From positions 62,001 to 126,000 of the forward strand of contig NZ_VLKR01000002.1 in NCBI RefSeq assembly GCF_007830445.1: a DNA stretch of 64,000 nucleotides, in the 5' to 3' direction. A program made the translations under genes and the position numbers. The notes under the pieces were generated by a model, which did no database searches, was not told the DNA's origin, and saw only the letters and a list, made by a program, of their open reading frames with translations. Below, in pieces: positions 25,111 to 32,640 of the stretch (the stretch's first letter is position 1; each line of letters starts with the position of its first letter). This DNA comes from Sphingobacterium siyangense. Lineage in GTDB: Bacteria; Bacteroidota; Bacteroidia; Sphingobacteriales; Sphingobacteriaceae.

Positions 25111-25455
25111 TTAGATCATATTGAACCATTCCTGGTATTTTTCACCGATAAAGGGGAGTGGTTTCCGCTCTCCGGAAAATGCGGATATTAATCCTAATAT
25201 AAGAGCAATAAGTAGGAGCAATCCAACAATACTAATGGCAATTCCGCCAATACCTGGAACAAAACGTAACAGTCCCAACGCCATTCCTGTTACTGAAATT
25301 CCTATACTTTGTCGGATATGGAATTGCGCTAAAGCAGTCTTTTCCTTGTTGTTCATAATGATGGCAGCAACAAGGCCGATGATGGTTAAGTAAGAAATAA
25401 TAGCAATTGTTTTTCCGTCACTTGACGTAGCCTTCTGAATAGGGGTTCTCTCCAT
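25111..25455 (-). CDS. DUF4870-like small membrane protein
   Basis: 114 residues. After a short polar start come hydrophobic segments at about 15-35, 50-65 and 70-95, with the conserved AQFHIRQSIGI between the first two and a C-terminal PLPFIGEKYQEWF. This is the layout of the DUF4870/YrhC-like family of small inner-membrane proteins of unknown role. ATG start at 25455. A 24-bp perfect palindrome lies 20 bases upstream, next to a -7 element. Confidence 0.75.
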   Translation of the reverse strand: MERTPIQKATSSDGKTIAIISYLTIIGLVAAIIMNNKEKTALAQFHIRQSIGISVTGMALGLLRFVPGIGGIAISIVGLLLLIALILGLISAFSGERKPLPFIGEKYQEWFNMI

Positions 25456-25474
25456 GATCCTTTAATGTAAAATG

Positions 25475-25502
25475 TTTGACTTAAATATTTAAGTCAAATT
25501 TA
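25475..25502 (-). promoter_or_regulatory. 24-bp perfect palindrome next to the -7 element of the DUF4870 gene
   Basis: TTTGACTTAAAT (25475-25486) is followed directly by its reverse complement (25487-25498). On the minus strand TAAATTTG (25502-25495) overlaps the first arm, so the palindrome would cover the transcription start. It could be an operator or a 5' hairpin. No TTG at -33 was found. Confidence 0.55.
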
Positions 25503-25549
25503 GGAGAGATATCCCTTACATCCTTTAGCTGAATTCAGGGATATTTTAA

Positions 25550-27331
25550 TTATCCTTCGACACTTTCCAGTAATTGCTTTTCATGGAGTTCAAAATATTC
25601 ACCTCTTTTCTCCATCAATTCAGCATGTGTACCCTGTTCCACAATTTCTCCTTGATCCATCACCAATATATGGTCTGCATTCTTGATTGTCGAGATGCGA
25701 TGGGCAATAAAAATACAGGTCTTGCCTTTCATGATGCGGCTTAGCGAACGGAGAATTGTTTCTTCTGTTTTTGTATCCACGGCTGAAAGACAGTCATCAA
25801 AAATCAATACTTTGGGTTCCTTAATTAAAGCGCGTGCGATGGAAACCCGTTGTTTTTGTCCACCGGAGAGGGTGATACCACGTTCCCCAACGGCGGTTTC
25901 AAATCCATCTTCAAAAGCTATAATGTTGTCGTATACAGCGGCATCTTTGGCGGCCTGTTCAACTTGTTGCTGTGTAAAGTGGTCTAAACCAAAGCCTATA
26001 TTATTGGCAATGGTATCTGAAAATAGGAAAACATCTTGTGGGACAAATCCAACTTGTTGGCGCAAACTTTTGAAATCAAGGTTTTTAATTTCAAGACTAT
26101 CATAATGAATACTTCCTTTGTCGATATCATACATCCGAAGGAGTAAGTTGGCCAGCGTGGATTTTCCGGATCCTGTTTTTCCGATAATAGCAAGTGTTTT
26201 GCCGACCGGAATTTGGAACGATATATTTTTAATCGCCTGAATACCTGTTTCTGGATAGGTAAAGGAGATTCCATCAACCCTGATTTCACCCGCTAGTTCT
26301 TTGGTAGCTGTTCCGTTAACAATTGGAGATTCAGTATGGAGAAATTCGTTGATGCGTTTTTGTGAGGCTGCAGCACGTTGTACCAATGAGGTAACCCAAG
26401 CCAAAGACATGGCAGGGAAAGTCAATTGGTTGACATAGATGATAAACTCAGCAATATTTCCGGCAGTGACTGTTCCTTTGGCAACTTCAATTCCACCAAT
26501 ATAAATGGTGATTACGGTACTGAGCCCAATAAGCAATAGAATAAGCGGAAAGAAAACAGCCTGCACTTTGACGAGATCAAGAGCCGTATTACGGTAAATG
26601 GTACTTTCCTTCTCAAATTCCTGCATTTTATTTTGTTCTCTGGTATAGGTCTTGATCACGCGGATACCAGCAAAAGTTTCCTGCACAAAAGAAGAAAGGT
26701 TCGCCAGTTGTTTCTGAATTTTTAAGCTACGCTTGTTAATAATCTTATTGACAAATAAAATAATAACCGATAGAACCGGTATTGGCGCCAATGCATAGGT
26801 CGCCAACCGTCCATTGACACTATACATCGCATAGATGACCATGATCGATAAAACTACGGTATTGATCGCATACATGATGGCGGGTCCGAGGTAGTTACGT
26901 ACCTGATTGACATCTTCGGTGGCTCGGCTCATGAGATCTCCGGTATTGTTCTTCCGAAAGAAACCGAAGTTTAAATCTTGGTAATGATTATAGATCTCAT
27001 TTTTGAGGTCGTATTCAATATAACGCGACGTTAAAATGATCGTCTGACGCATAAAGAATAAAAATATGCCCCGCAACAGCGAAAGTAGGAGAACGACGAA
27101 ACCAAAAAACAGGAGACTGGTGCCAAATACCTGGTAGACGAGTTCCTGTCTGTCGAAACCATCAAATAGACGGTATAGATAGATGTTTTCCTGTACCAAA
27201 TCAAATGCTTCGCGGATTACCTTCGCAGGCAATACCCCGAAATAGTTGGAGATGATAACAAAAATAACCCCTGGAATCAGTTTCCAGCGGTATTTATAAA
27301 AGTACTTATTTAAGTAGGCGAGATCCTTCAT
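25550..27331 (-). CDS. ABC exporter, fused permease and ATPase (MsbA-like)
   Basis: 593 residues. An N-terminal six-helix exporter domain (~15-320) is followed by an ABC ATPase: Walker A GKTGSGKST (~375), Q-loop GFVPQDVFLFS, signature LSGGQKQR (~487), Walker B VLIFDDCLSAVD and H-loop AHRIST. It works as a homodimer or with a second half-transporter. Substrates of this group include lipids, peptides and drugs; nothing here picks one. No partner exporter gene is adjacent. Confidence 0.92.
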   Translation of the reverse strand: MKDLAYLNKYFYKYRWKLIPGVIFVIISNYFGVLPAKVIREAFDLVQENIYLYRLFDGFDRQELVYQVFGTSLLFFGFVVLLLSLLRGIFLFFMRQTIILTSRYIEYDLKNEIYNHYQDLNFGFFRKNNTGDLMSRATEDVNQVRNYLGPAIMYAINTVVLSIMVIYAMYSVNGRLATYALAPIPVLSVIILFVNKIINKRSLKIQKQLANLSSFVQETFAGIRVIKTYTREQNKMQEFEKESTIYRNTALDLVKVQAVFFPLILLLIGLSTVITIYIGGIEVAKGTVTAGNIAEFIIYVNQLTFPAMSLAWVTSLVQRAAASQKRINEFLHTESPIVNGTATKELAGEIRVDGISFTYPETGIQAIKNISFQIPVGKTLAIIGKTGSGKSTLANLLLRMYDIDKGSIHYDSLEIKNLDFKSLRQQVGFVPQDVFLFSDTIANNIGFGLDHFTQQQVEQAAKDAAVYDNIIAFEDGFETAVGERGITLSGGQKQRVSIARALIKEPKVLIFDDCLSAVDTKTEETILRSLSRIMKGKTCIFIAHRISTIKNADHILVMDQGEIVEQGTHAELMEKRGEYFELHEKQLLESVEG

Positions 27332-27341
27332 ATTACGAATA

Positions 27342-27349
27342 CAAAAGTA
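27342..27349 (-). promoter_or_regulatory. -7 element of the ABC exporter gene
   Basis: TACTTTTG on the minus strand ends 10 bases before the ATG, giving a very short leader. The flanks (CCTACTTTTG) match those of the divergent promoter at 27459. The nearest upstream TTG is too close for a -33 element. Confidence 0.5.
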
Positions 27350-27432
27350 GGACTAATTCATCAAAATGCTTTACGATTTGAGTGAATTTACTGTCATTCG
27401 GAAATCAAATGTTAAGTCTTGGATAAAAAAAG

Positions 27433-27466
27433 TTGTTATGCACAACGAATAATTTTCCTACTTTTG
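27433..27466 (+). promoter_or_regulatory. Promoter of the leucine-dehydrogenase homologue
   Basis: TTG at 27433-27435, a 23-bp spacer and TACTTTTG at 27459-27466. The leader is about 45 bases. Confidence 0.55.
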
Positions 27467-27512
27467 CATCAAGTACCTTAAAAAATTAAAACAAATTAGA
27501 GTAGTACATTTT

Positions 27513-28592
27513 ATGTCAACATCTCAAAATTCTATTTTTGAATTGATGAGCCAGTCTGGCCATCAAAACTTATTTTTCTGTAATGATGAATTAGTGGGCT
27601 TGAAAGCTATCGTTGCGATCCATGATACAACCTTAGGGCCTGCGATAGGAGGGGTTCGTATGTTACCATACGAAAGTACAGAAGAAGCTATTGAGGATGC
27701 TTTACGTTTATCCAAGGCCATTACGTATAAATCAGCCATCACTGGATTGAATTTAGGCGGTGGTAGTGCTGTTATTATTGGGAATAGCCGTTTGGACAAA
27801 TCTGAGGTTTTATTGCGCCGTTTGGGCCAGTTTATTGAAGGATTGAATGGTAATTTCATTGCTTCTTTGGATGTAGGTACCACACAACGCGATTTAGAAC
27901 ATATTTATACCGAAACTGACCATGTTGCAGGTTTACCAAAAGCAATTCATGGCAGTGGCGTTGGTGATCCTTCGATCTTCGCTGCTCAAGGTGTTTATTT
28001 CGGTATAAAAGCATGCTTAAAGGAATTATACGGATCGGAAAATGTTGCTGGTAAAAAAGTAATTGTACATGGAGTAGGTGGTGTTGGTGAGCGTTTAATT
28101 GCGATGTTGCGTGAAGAGAATGCGCGTGTATATGTAAGCGATATTACGGAAGAAAAAATGCTAAAAGTAGCGGCTAAGTACAAAGCTGAACCAATACCTT
28201 ACGGTGAAGTATTCGATCACGAATTTGATGTATATTCTCCCTGTGCATTAGGTGGTACCGTAAATCCAGAATCCGCACAGAAAATGCAATGCAAAATTAT
28301 TGCTGGTTCTGCCAATAATCAATTGAAAGATGAACTTGTTACAAGTTCTATCCTTCATGAAAGAGGTATATTATACGCTCCTGACTATTTGATCAACGCT
28401 GGTGCATTAATCGGCTGTTATTCAGAAATTCAAAATTATGGCGTAGATCACACTGAATTTGTGATCAAAAATATTTATAATGCGACTAGAGACGTGTTAA
28501 AAAAATCAAAAGAAGAGAATATCTCTACTTTTGAAGCGGCCAATCGCATCGCGGAGAAGCGTATCCAAGATATTAAAAAAATCAAGAGATAG
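27513..28592 (+). CDS. Glu/Leu/Phe/Val dehydrogenase-family protein with the catalytic Lys replaced by Ser
   Basis: 359 residues aligned with leucine dehydrogenase. The dimerisation/substrate domain (1-~140) carries the substrate-carboxylate lysine K73 (ITYKSA) and D120 (LDVGTT). The position of catalytic Lys80 in Bacillus LeuDH is serine here: GGGSAV, S85, codon AGT at 27765-27767. The spacings K73-S85 (12) and S85-D120 (35) equal those of LeuDH K68-K80-D115. The Rossmann domain has VHGVGGVGERL (~190). Oxidative deamination would normally need that lysine, so activity is in doubt. It is annotated by family only. Confidence 0.88.
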   Translation: MSTSQNSIFELMSQSGHQNLFFCNDELVGLKAIVAIHDTTLGPAIGGVRMLPYESTEEAIEDALRLSKAITYKSAITGLNLGGGSAVIIGNSRLDKSEVLLRRLGQFIEGLNGNFIASLDVGTTQRDLEHIYTETDHVAGLPKAIHGSGVGDPSIFAAQGVYFGIKACLKELYGSENVAGKKVIVHGVGGVGERLIAMLREENARVYVSDITEEKMLKVAAKYKAEPIPYGEVFDHEFDVYSPCALGGTVNPESAQKMQCKIIAGSANNQLKDELVTSSILHERGILYAPDYLINAGALIGCYSEIQNYGVDHTEFVIKNIYNATRDVLKKSKEENISTFEAANRIAEKRIQDIKKIKR

Positions 28593-28602
28593 TCTTCATC
28601 CC

Positions 28603-28642
28603 AAAATCGTTCTTATTTATTATTTTATAAAAAATCGTTCTT
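28603..28642 (+). repeat. 12-bp direct repeat in the dehydrogenase-nusB gap
   Basis: AAAATCGTTCTT at 28603-28614 and 28631-28642, period 28. No function evident; probably a small slippage duplication. Confidence 0.6.
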
Positions 28643-28652
28643 TAAAATTACT

Positions 28653-29600
28653 ATGTTAAACAGGAGACACCTGAGGGTAAAAGTAGTGCAAACGCTTTAT
28701 GCGTACAGTCTTTCGGAAGATAAAGACATCAAAACATTTGAGAAAGCACTATTAAAAAATGTGGATGAAGTTTATGAGATGTATATGTGGACACTGAATC
28801 TTTTAGATGAAGTATCTGATTATGTCTTAATAGATGCAGAGGGTAGGGCCAATAAGTTTTTACCAACTGAAAAAGACTTGTCTTTAACGACCAAGTTAAG
28901 TACAAACACTTTTATTGAGTCATTGAGACAAAATCCACAATATGGAGAAGGTGTCAAAAAGTATAAGATTTCCTGGAGCTTTGATCCGGAGATCGTACGT
29001 ACTGTATTTTTGCAGTTAAAGGATTCTGAAGCTTATTTGGAGTACTTGCAACAAGAAGATCGTTCGATCGGTACGGAAAAAGATATCATCAAGCATATCT
29101 TTAAAAAGATCATCTTGAAATCGCCGGTTATAGAGCAGGTTTTTGAAGAAAAATTCATCAACTGGCCGGTAGATAAAGAAGTATTGCAAGCGTTGATTGC
29201 GAAGACTTTTAAGAATTTTAGTTCTGAAGATCCACGTAAAAATAAACTTGCAGAGATTACGCAAAACTGGAATGATGATAGCGACTATGTCATTGCATTG
29301 TTGGGTAAAACTATTCGCAATACAAATGAGTATCAAAAGCTTATCTCTGAGAAAACGAAGAATTGGGAATCAGATCGTATTGCCTTAATGGATACATTAT
29401 TGATGCGTATGGCCATATGTGAATTGGTTAATTTTCCATCTATTCCAGTGAAAGTGACAATAAATGAGTATATTGAAATTTCTAAGGTATTCAGTACATT
29501 GAAAAGTAATACATTTATCAATGGTATCTTGGATAAAATACTGAACGATCTGAACCAACAGGGAAGAATCCAGAAGGCAGGTCGTGGTTTAAGAGATTAA
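28653..29600 (+). CDS. nusB: Transcription antitermination protein NusB, long Bacteroidota form
   Basis: 315 residues, about twice the E. coli protein. The N-terminal RRHLRVKVVQTLYAYSLSED matches the NusB start, and the conserved core is at the C-terminus (~245-305): ALMDTLLMRMAICELVNFPSIPVKVTINEY followed by FINGILDKI. The middle is a charged helical insertion typical of the phylum. It binds boxA RNA with NusE in rRNA antitermination. It heads the nusB-DUF1573-yajC operon. Confidence 0.92.
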   Translation: MLNRRHLRVKVVQTLYAYSLSEDKDIKTFEKALLKNVDEVYEMYMWTLNLLDEVSDYVLIDAEGRANKFLPTEKDLSLTTKLSTNTFIESLRQNPQYGEGVKKYKISWSFDPEIVRTVFLQLKDSEAYLEYLQQEDRSIGTEKDIIKHIFKKIILKSPVIEQVFEEKFINWPVDKEVLQALIAKTFKNFSSEDPRKNKLAEITQNWNDDSDYVIALLGKTIRNTNEYQKLISEKTKNWESDRIALMDTLLMRMAICELVNFPSIPVKVTINEYIEISKVFSTLKSNTFINGILDKILNDLNQQGRIQKAGRGLRD

Positions 29601-29627
29601 AACCAAACGCATAAATAATTTATACGA

Positions 29628-30089
29628 ATGAAAAACTTTGGCAAATATTCGGTTTTAGCTTTGTCGGCAGTACTTTTATTTTCTTGTGGAAATGCACAAA
29701 AAGGAAAAGAAGAAGGAGCCACGACAGCGACTGAAACAGCAGCTGCGGATAGCCTTTCTAAGGCAGCAGCACAATTGGGAAAAGTAGAATTTGAAGAGTC
29801 TGCATTTGATTTCGGTCAGGTGAAGGAAGGCGCACAGGTAAAACATACCTTTGTGTTGAAAAATTCGGGTGATGCACCTGTTATTATCTCGAAAGTGACT
29901 GCTTCATGTGGTTGTACGCAACCTGAGTTTTCGAAAAGCCCTATTTTGCCAGGTGGAAAATCTGAGATCCATGTAACTTTCAATAGTGAAGGACAGGTTG
30001 GTAAACAGCAGAAGATCATTACGATTCAATCGAATGCTTCCAATGGCTTAACAACGGTGCAGCTCAAAGGCGAAGTATTAGCAAAATAA
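29628..30089 (+). CDS. DUF1573 lipoprotein
   Basis: 153 residues. A lipoprotein signal ends at Cys20 (LLFSC). After an alanine/threonine-rich linker, residues ~55-150 form an immunoglobulin-like domain: FDFGQVKEGAQVKHTF, VTASCGCTQPEF with the conserved CGC motif, and a final VQLKGEV. This family commonly sits between nusB and yajC in Bacteroidota; its role is unknown, probably in the cell envelope. It starts 27 bases after nusB. Confidence 0.88.
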   Translation: MKNFGKYSVLALSAVLLFSCGNAQKGKEEGATTATETAAADSLSKAAAQLGKVEFEESAFDFGQVKEGAQVKHTFVLKNSGDAPVIISKVTASCGCTQPEFSKSPILPGGKSEIHVTFNSEGQVGKQQKIITIQSNASNGLTTVQLKGEVLAK

Positions 30090-30115
30090 CACATTATTAA
30101 ACGATATAATAACAA

Positions 30116-30436
30116 ATGAATACAGTATTATTACAAGCAGCAGGTGGCGCCGGTTATGGTCAACTGATAATGATGGTTGGTCTAGTTGTGGTATTTTATT
30201 TCTTCATGATCAGACCACAGATGAAAAAGCAAAAAGACCATAAGAAATATATTGAGCAATTAGGTGTAAATTCAAAAGTGGTAACTACAGCTGGTATTCA
30301 TGGCCGTATTGTAGAAGTATCAGACACTACTTTCTTAGTCGATGTAGGTTCGGGTGTAAAAATCCGTTTTGATAAATCAGCAATTGCTTTAGATGCTTCT
30401 AAGGCTGCTAACAATACGGAGAAGAGCGCTTCTTAA
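30116..30436 (+). CDS. yajC: Preprotein translocase accessory subunit YajC
   Basis: 106 residues. One membrane segment (~15-38, MMVGLVVVFYFFMIRPQMKK, with the family's FxxRPQxK motif) is followed by a small cytoplasmic domain (VTTAGIHGRIVEVSDTTFLVDVG). It is part of the SecDF-YajC complex that assists Sec-dependent export. It starts 26 bases after the DUF1573 gene. Its stop codon is the first base triplet of a 57-bp sequence that recurs at 31657. Confidence 0.93.
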   Translation: MNTVLLQAAGGAGYGQLIMMVGLVVVFYFFMIRPQMKKQKDHKKYIEQLGVNSKVVTTAGIHGRIVEVSDTTFLVDVGSGVKIRFDKSAIALDASKAANNTEKSAS

Positions 30437-30490
30437 GCTCTTTCCTGAAAGAAATGAAAGCCAGTTTTCTACGAAAACTGGCTTTTTTTA
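30434..30490 (+). repeat. 57-bp direct repeat, copy 1 (yajC stop codon plus terminator)
   Basis: It begins with the yajC TAA and runs through the terminator. The copy at 31657-31713 differs by one base in the linker and by the three loop bases (TAC here, GTA there): 53 of 57 positions match. The pair brackets the toxin-antitoxin-like module. Confidence 0.9.
30457..30490 (+). terminator. Intrinsic terminator of yajC
   Basis: AAAGCCAGTTTTC, loop TAC, GAAAACTGGCTTT, then a T tract; 13 perfect pairs. Confidence 0.92.
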
Positions 30491-30691
30491 TTATGTTCCC
30501 GGTAAAACGATTACGCTGGGGAACGAATCCCGAATATAAAAAAGGTGCACTGATATCCCTGATTTTTGATAACATAAAATAATATTTTGGTAGCAATTTT
30601 ATAATTTCGTCTTACGAGATTTAGTCTAAAATGTATCCCTATTCGAATTAGTATAGTGAATATTTTGTATATTTAGACATCGGAGGTTATT

Positions 30692-30931
30692 ATGACATCA
30701 TTAGAATTGAAAGAAGAACGCAGAAAATTAAATCAAGCAGCGAAACAGGCTTCTGAAATTGCGAATAAGGAGAACCGGGCTTTAGATTTATCGATCCAGA
30801 TCATTGAGGGCGGATATGTTGTTGAAAAACGTGTAGACGGAAGTCGTCAGATTATTAAAAAAATAGATCGGATAAAGAGTAAAGTTAAATTAAAAAAAGG
30901 TATTGTTTTATGCCTAGGGCCAAAAGATTGA
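30692..30931 (+). CDS. Small basic protein upstream of a zeta-like toxin; candidate antitoxin
   Basis: 79 residues. The charged N-terminal helix (residues ~4-30, LELKEERRKLNQAAKQASEI) is followed by a short beta region IQIIEGGYVVEKRVDG and a lysine-rich C-terminus. It overlaps the toxin start by 22 bases, the usual antitoxin-toxin order. A strong Shine-Dalgarno GGAGG (30682-30686), 5 bases before the ATG, is unusual in this phylum and hints at transfer or high expression. I recognise no named antitoxin family; the role is inferred from position only. Confidence 0.6.
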   Translation: MTSLELKEERRKLNQAAKQASEIANKENRALDLSIQIIEGGYVVEKRVDGSRQIIKKIDRIKSKVKLKKGIVLCLGPKD

Positions 30932-31658
30932 GGGTATTTGCCGGTCCAAATGGTTCGGGTAAATCAACTTTATATAAGCAAATCAGTAGCCAGTTTAATA
31001 CTGGCTATTTTGTTAATTCAGACGAAATTGAACAGGATATTAGTAAAGCTGGATTTATAAATCTTAATAGGTTTGGATTAAAACTTACTCAGGAAGACTT
31101 GGATCAATTTCTAGGCAGGGATCAATCTATAGCCTATTACGGAAGGCCGAAGAGTCAGGACACCCTATATCTATTGCTATCCGTGAAAATATGATCGTAG
31201 ATAAGTCTAGAGATACTCATAGTTATGAAGCGTCACTTATTACCTCTTTTATACGGTATCATTTACTCGAAAATGGTATCAGCTATTCATTTGAGACTGT
31301 TATGAGTCATCCATCTAAATTGGATGAAATTGATGAAGCAAGTGAAAGAAAATATAGGACGTATTTTTATTTTGTTTGCTTGGATGATCCATTGATTAAT
31401 ATTTCTCGGGTTGAAATTAGAAAAGAGAAGGGGGGGCATGGTGTGCCAAAAGATAAAATAGTCGAAAGATACTATCGTACACTGACCAATTTATTGCCAG
31501 CGATAAGAGCTAGTGAAAAAGCTTATCTATTTGACAACTCTGATGAAACAATGGTTCTGATAGCAGAAGTATTGCGTGGAGGGGGTACTGTTTTATTGCC
31601 GGAAAATAAGCTTCCAAATTGGTTTATTCAATACGTTGTTAATAAAATTGACGAATAA
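30910..31658 (+). pseudogene. Zeta-toxin-like P-loop kinase, frameshifted
   Basis: Two frames together make one protein of about 249 residues. The first (30910-31194) has the Walker A motif at residues 12-20 (GPNGSGKST) and the zeta-type VNSDEIEQDI. The second (ATG at 31191, ending 31658) carries THSYEASLI, FETVMSHPSK, RVEIRKEKGGHGV and the C-terminal part. Upstream of its ATG the second frame reads LLRKAEESGH and then IAIRENM, which family members continue straight into VDKS, so a single base appears lost near 31128-31131. Zeta/PezT toxins phosphorylate UDP-N-acetylglucosamine. The lesion would inactivate it unless frameshifting or coupled translation (ATGA overlap) restores it. Confidence 0.8.
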
Positions 31659-31713
31659 GCTTTTTCCTGAAAGAAATGAAAGCCAGTTTTCGTAGAAAAC
31701 TGGCTTTTTTTAT
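31657..31713 (+). repeat. 57-bp direct repeat, copy 2 (toxin stop codon plus terminator)
   Basis: The sequence match to copy 1 begins at or within the TAA stop of the toxin frame (31656-31658), mirroring its position at yajC. The loop is the reverse complement of that in copy 1. Confidence 0.9.
31679..31711 (+). terminator. Intrinsic terminator of the toxin module
   Basis: Same 13-bp stem as the yajC terminator, loop GTA, followed by a T tract. Confidence 0.9.
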
Positions 31714-31771
31714 GCTGTTAATAGAAAGCCCAGGCAAGAGCGTTCATATAAATTGTTAGCATAACAAAGCT

Positions 31772-32407
31772 TTAGATTACTCCACAATAAATGGAATTCG
31801 AAAAACCGCCATCTAAGGTATCCCATATTGCGACATAGACATGGAAATCAGTGATTTTTCGCTTTAACCGGTCAAATTGAACGGAACAAGATCCATCACT
31901 TACAGGTGCGATAGAAGTTCTTAAATGGGATTCATTAAAAGGGTCCAATAATACCAGGTTGATTTTATATACGCTATCACTATAGTGATCATCTGCTTCC
32001 CAGCTCAGGTCGATTACATCATTGTTGATACTGACTTGGCAGTTGGATAATGGGGTTAGCGGACCAGAAAATAGAAGCAGTCGTTCTGGATTAACAAAAG
32101 GGTTATTCTCTGCGTCTATTTCGATGGCCTCTTTAAAAATATGCCGTTGTGCCAATTGGAATGCACCTACGCGACTTCCTTTTTCCGCTAAAAACTGGTA
32201 ACCAAATTCAAGAAGCCGCTTATTATGGCCGGCAAACTTACCGGCTACTTGCTGTTTTTTTCTGTTTAAGAGTTCCGCCGCACTTGGTGGGGAGCTGCGT
32301 TTTCGTTTTGGGCCGCGCACCACATTTTGATCCTTCAACATGTAGGCACTCACCGATCCAAATTTACCAATAATAGGTCCATTCGGACCGTTTTGTAAAA
32401 TTGCCAT
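31772..32407 (-). CDS. DUF6266 family protein
   Basis: 211 residues. The N-terminal GPNGPIIGKFGSVSAYMLKDQNVVRG is the family hallmark (a glycine-rich GxxGK-GxVxxYxxxG start), followed by helical KRSSPPSAAELLNRKK. The C-terminal half looks like a beta-sandwich (DVIDLSWEADDH, FHVYVAIWDT). DUF6266 proteins occur in several copies in Sphingobacterium and Pedobacter genomes; function unknown. It faces away from the toxin module, and its upstream region holds a stem-loop and a G-rich repeat array. Confidence 0.85.
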   Translation of the reverse strand: MAILQNGPNGPIIGKFGSVSAYMLKDQNVVRGPKRKRSSPPSAAELLNRKKQQVAGKFAGHNKRLLEFGYQFLAEKGSRVGAFQLAQRHIFKEAIEIDAENNPFVNPERLLLFSGPLTPLSNCQVSINNDVIDLSWEADDHYSDSVYKINLVLLDPFNESHLRTSIAPVSDGSCSVQFDRLKRKITDFHVYVAIWDTLDGGFSNSIYCGVI

Positions 32408-32456
32408 AGCTATTCCTCTTTTAGTTTATAATTCTTGTATTGAGCTTATTGTCAAT

Positions 32457-32489
32457 TTACTACTATTTTCTTAATTAATTTAGTAGTAA
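32457..32489. promoter_or_regulatory. Inverted repeat upstream of the DUF6266 gene
   Basis: TTACTACTA, 15 bases, TAGTAGTAA; nine perfect pairs. It lies 50 bases before the DUF6266 ATG and beside the G-rich array. Operator or leader hairpin. Confidence 0.5.
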
Positions 32490-32498
32490 CACTATTTT

Positions 32499-32587
32499 TA
32501 CAGGGTATTAACAAGGGTTTATCAGGGGATTGACCCCTGTTATACCCCTGTTAACCCCCTGTAATACCCCCGTTAACCCCCTGTAAA
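32499..32587. repeat. G-rich iteron-like array, potential G-quadruplex
   Basis: Reading plus to the right there are five units of the form (A)CCCCTGTTAA, with C runs at 32534-37, 32545-48, 32555-59, 32567-71 and 32577-81, separated by 5-7 bases. To the left are three units in the opposite orientation, with G runs at 32503-05, 32515-17 and 32525-28. The minus strand therefore carries five G4/G5 tracts with loops of at most 7 bases, meeting the usual G-quadruplex rule, in otherwise AT-rich DNA. Its function is unknown. Confidence 0.8.
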
Positions 32588-32640
32588 TATAAAACGTAAT
32601 AGTTATCAAATACAATCGTTTTTGCGATGTTGTTTTTCAT

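Noticed and set aside
30910..31658. Two separate functional genes (split toxin)
   Set aside because: The second frame extends upstream of its ATG with family-conserved residues, so one frameshifted gene is the simpler reading.
32499..32587. CRISPR array
   Set aside because: Units are 10-12 bases with no unique spacers and change orientation midway; no cas genes nearby.
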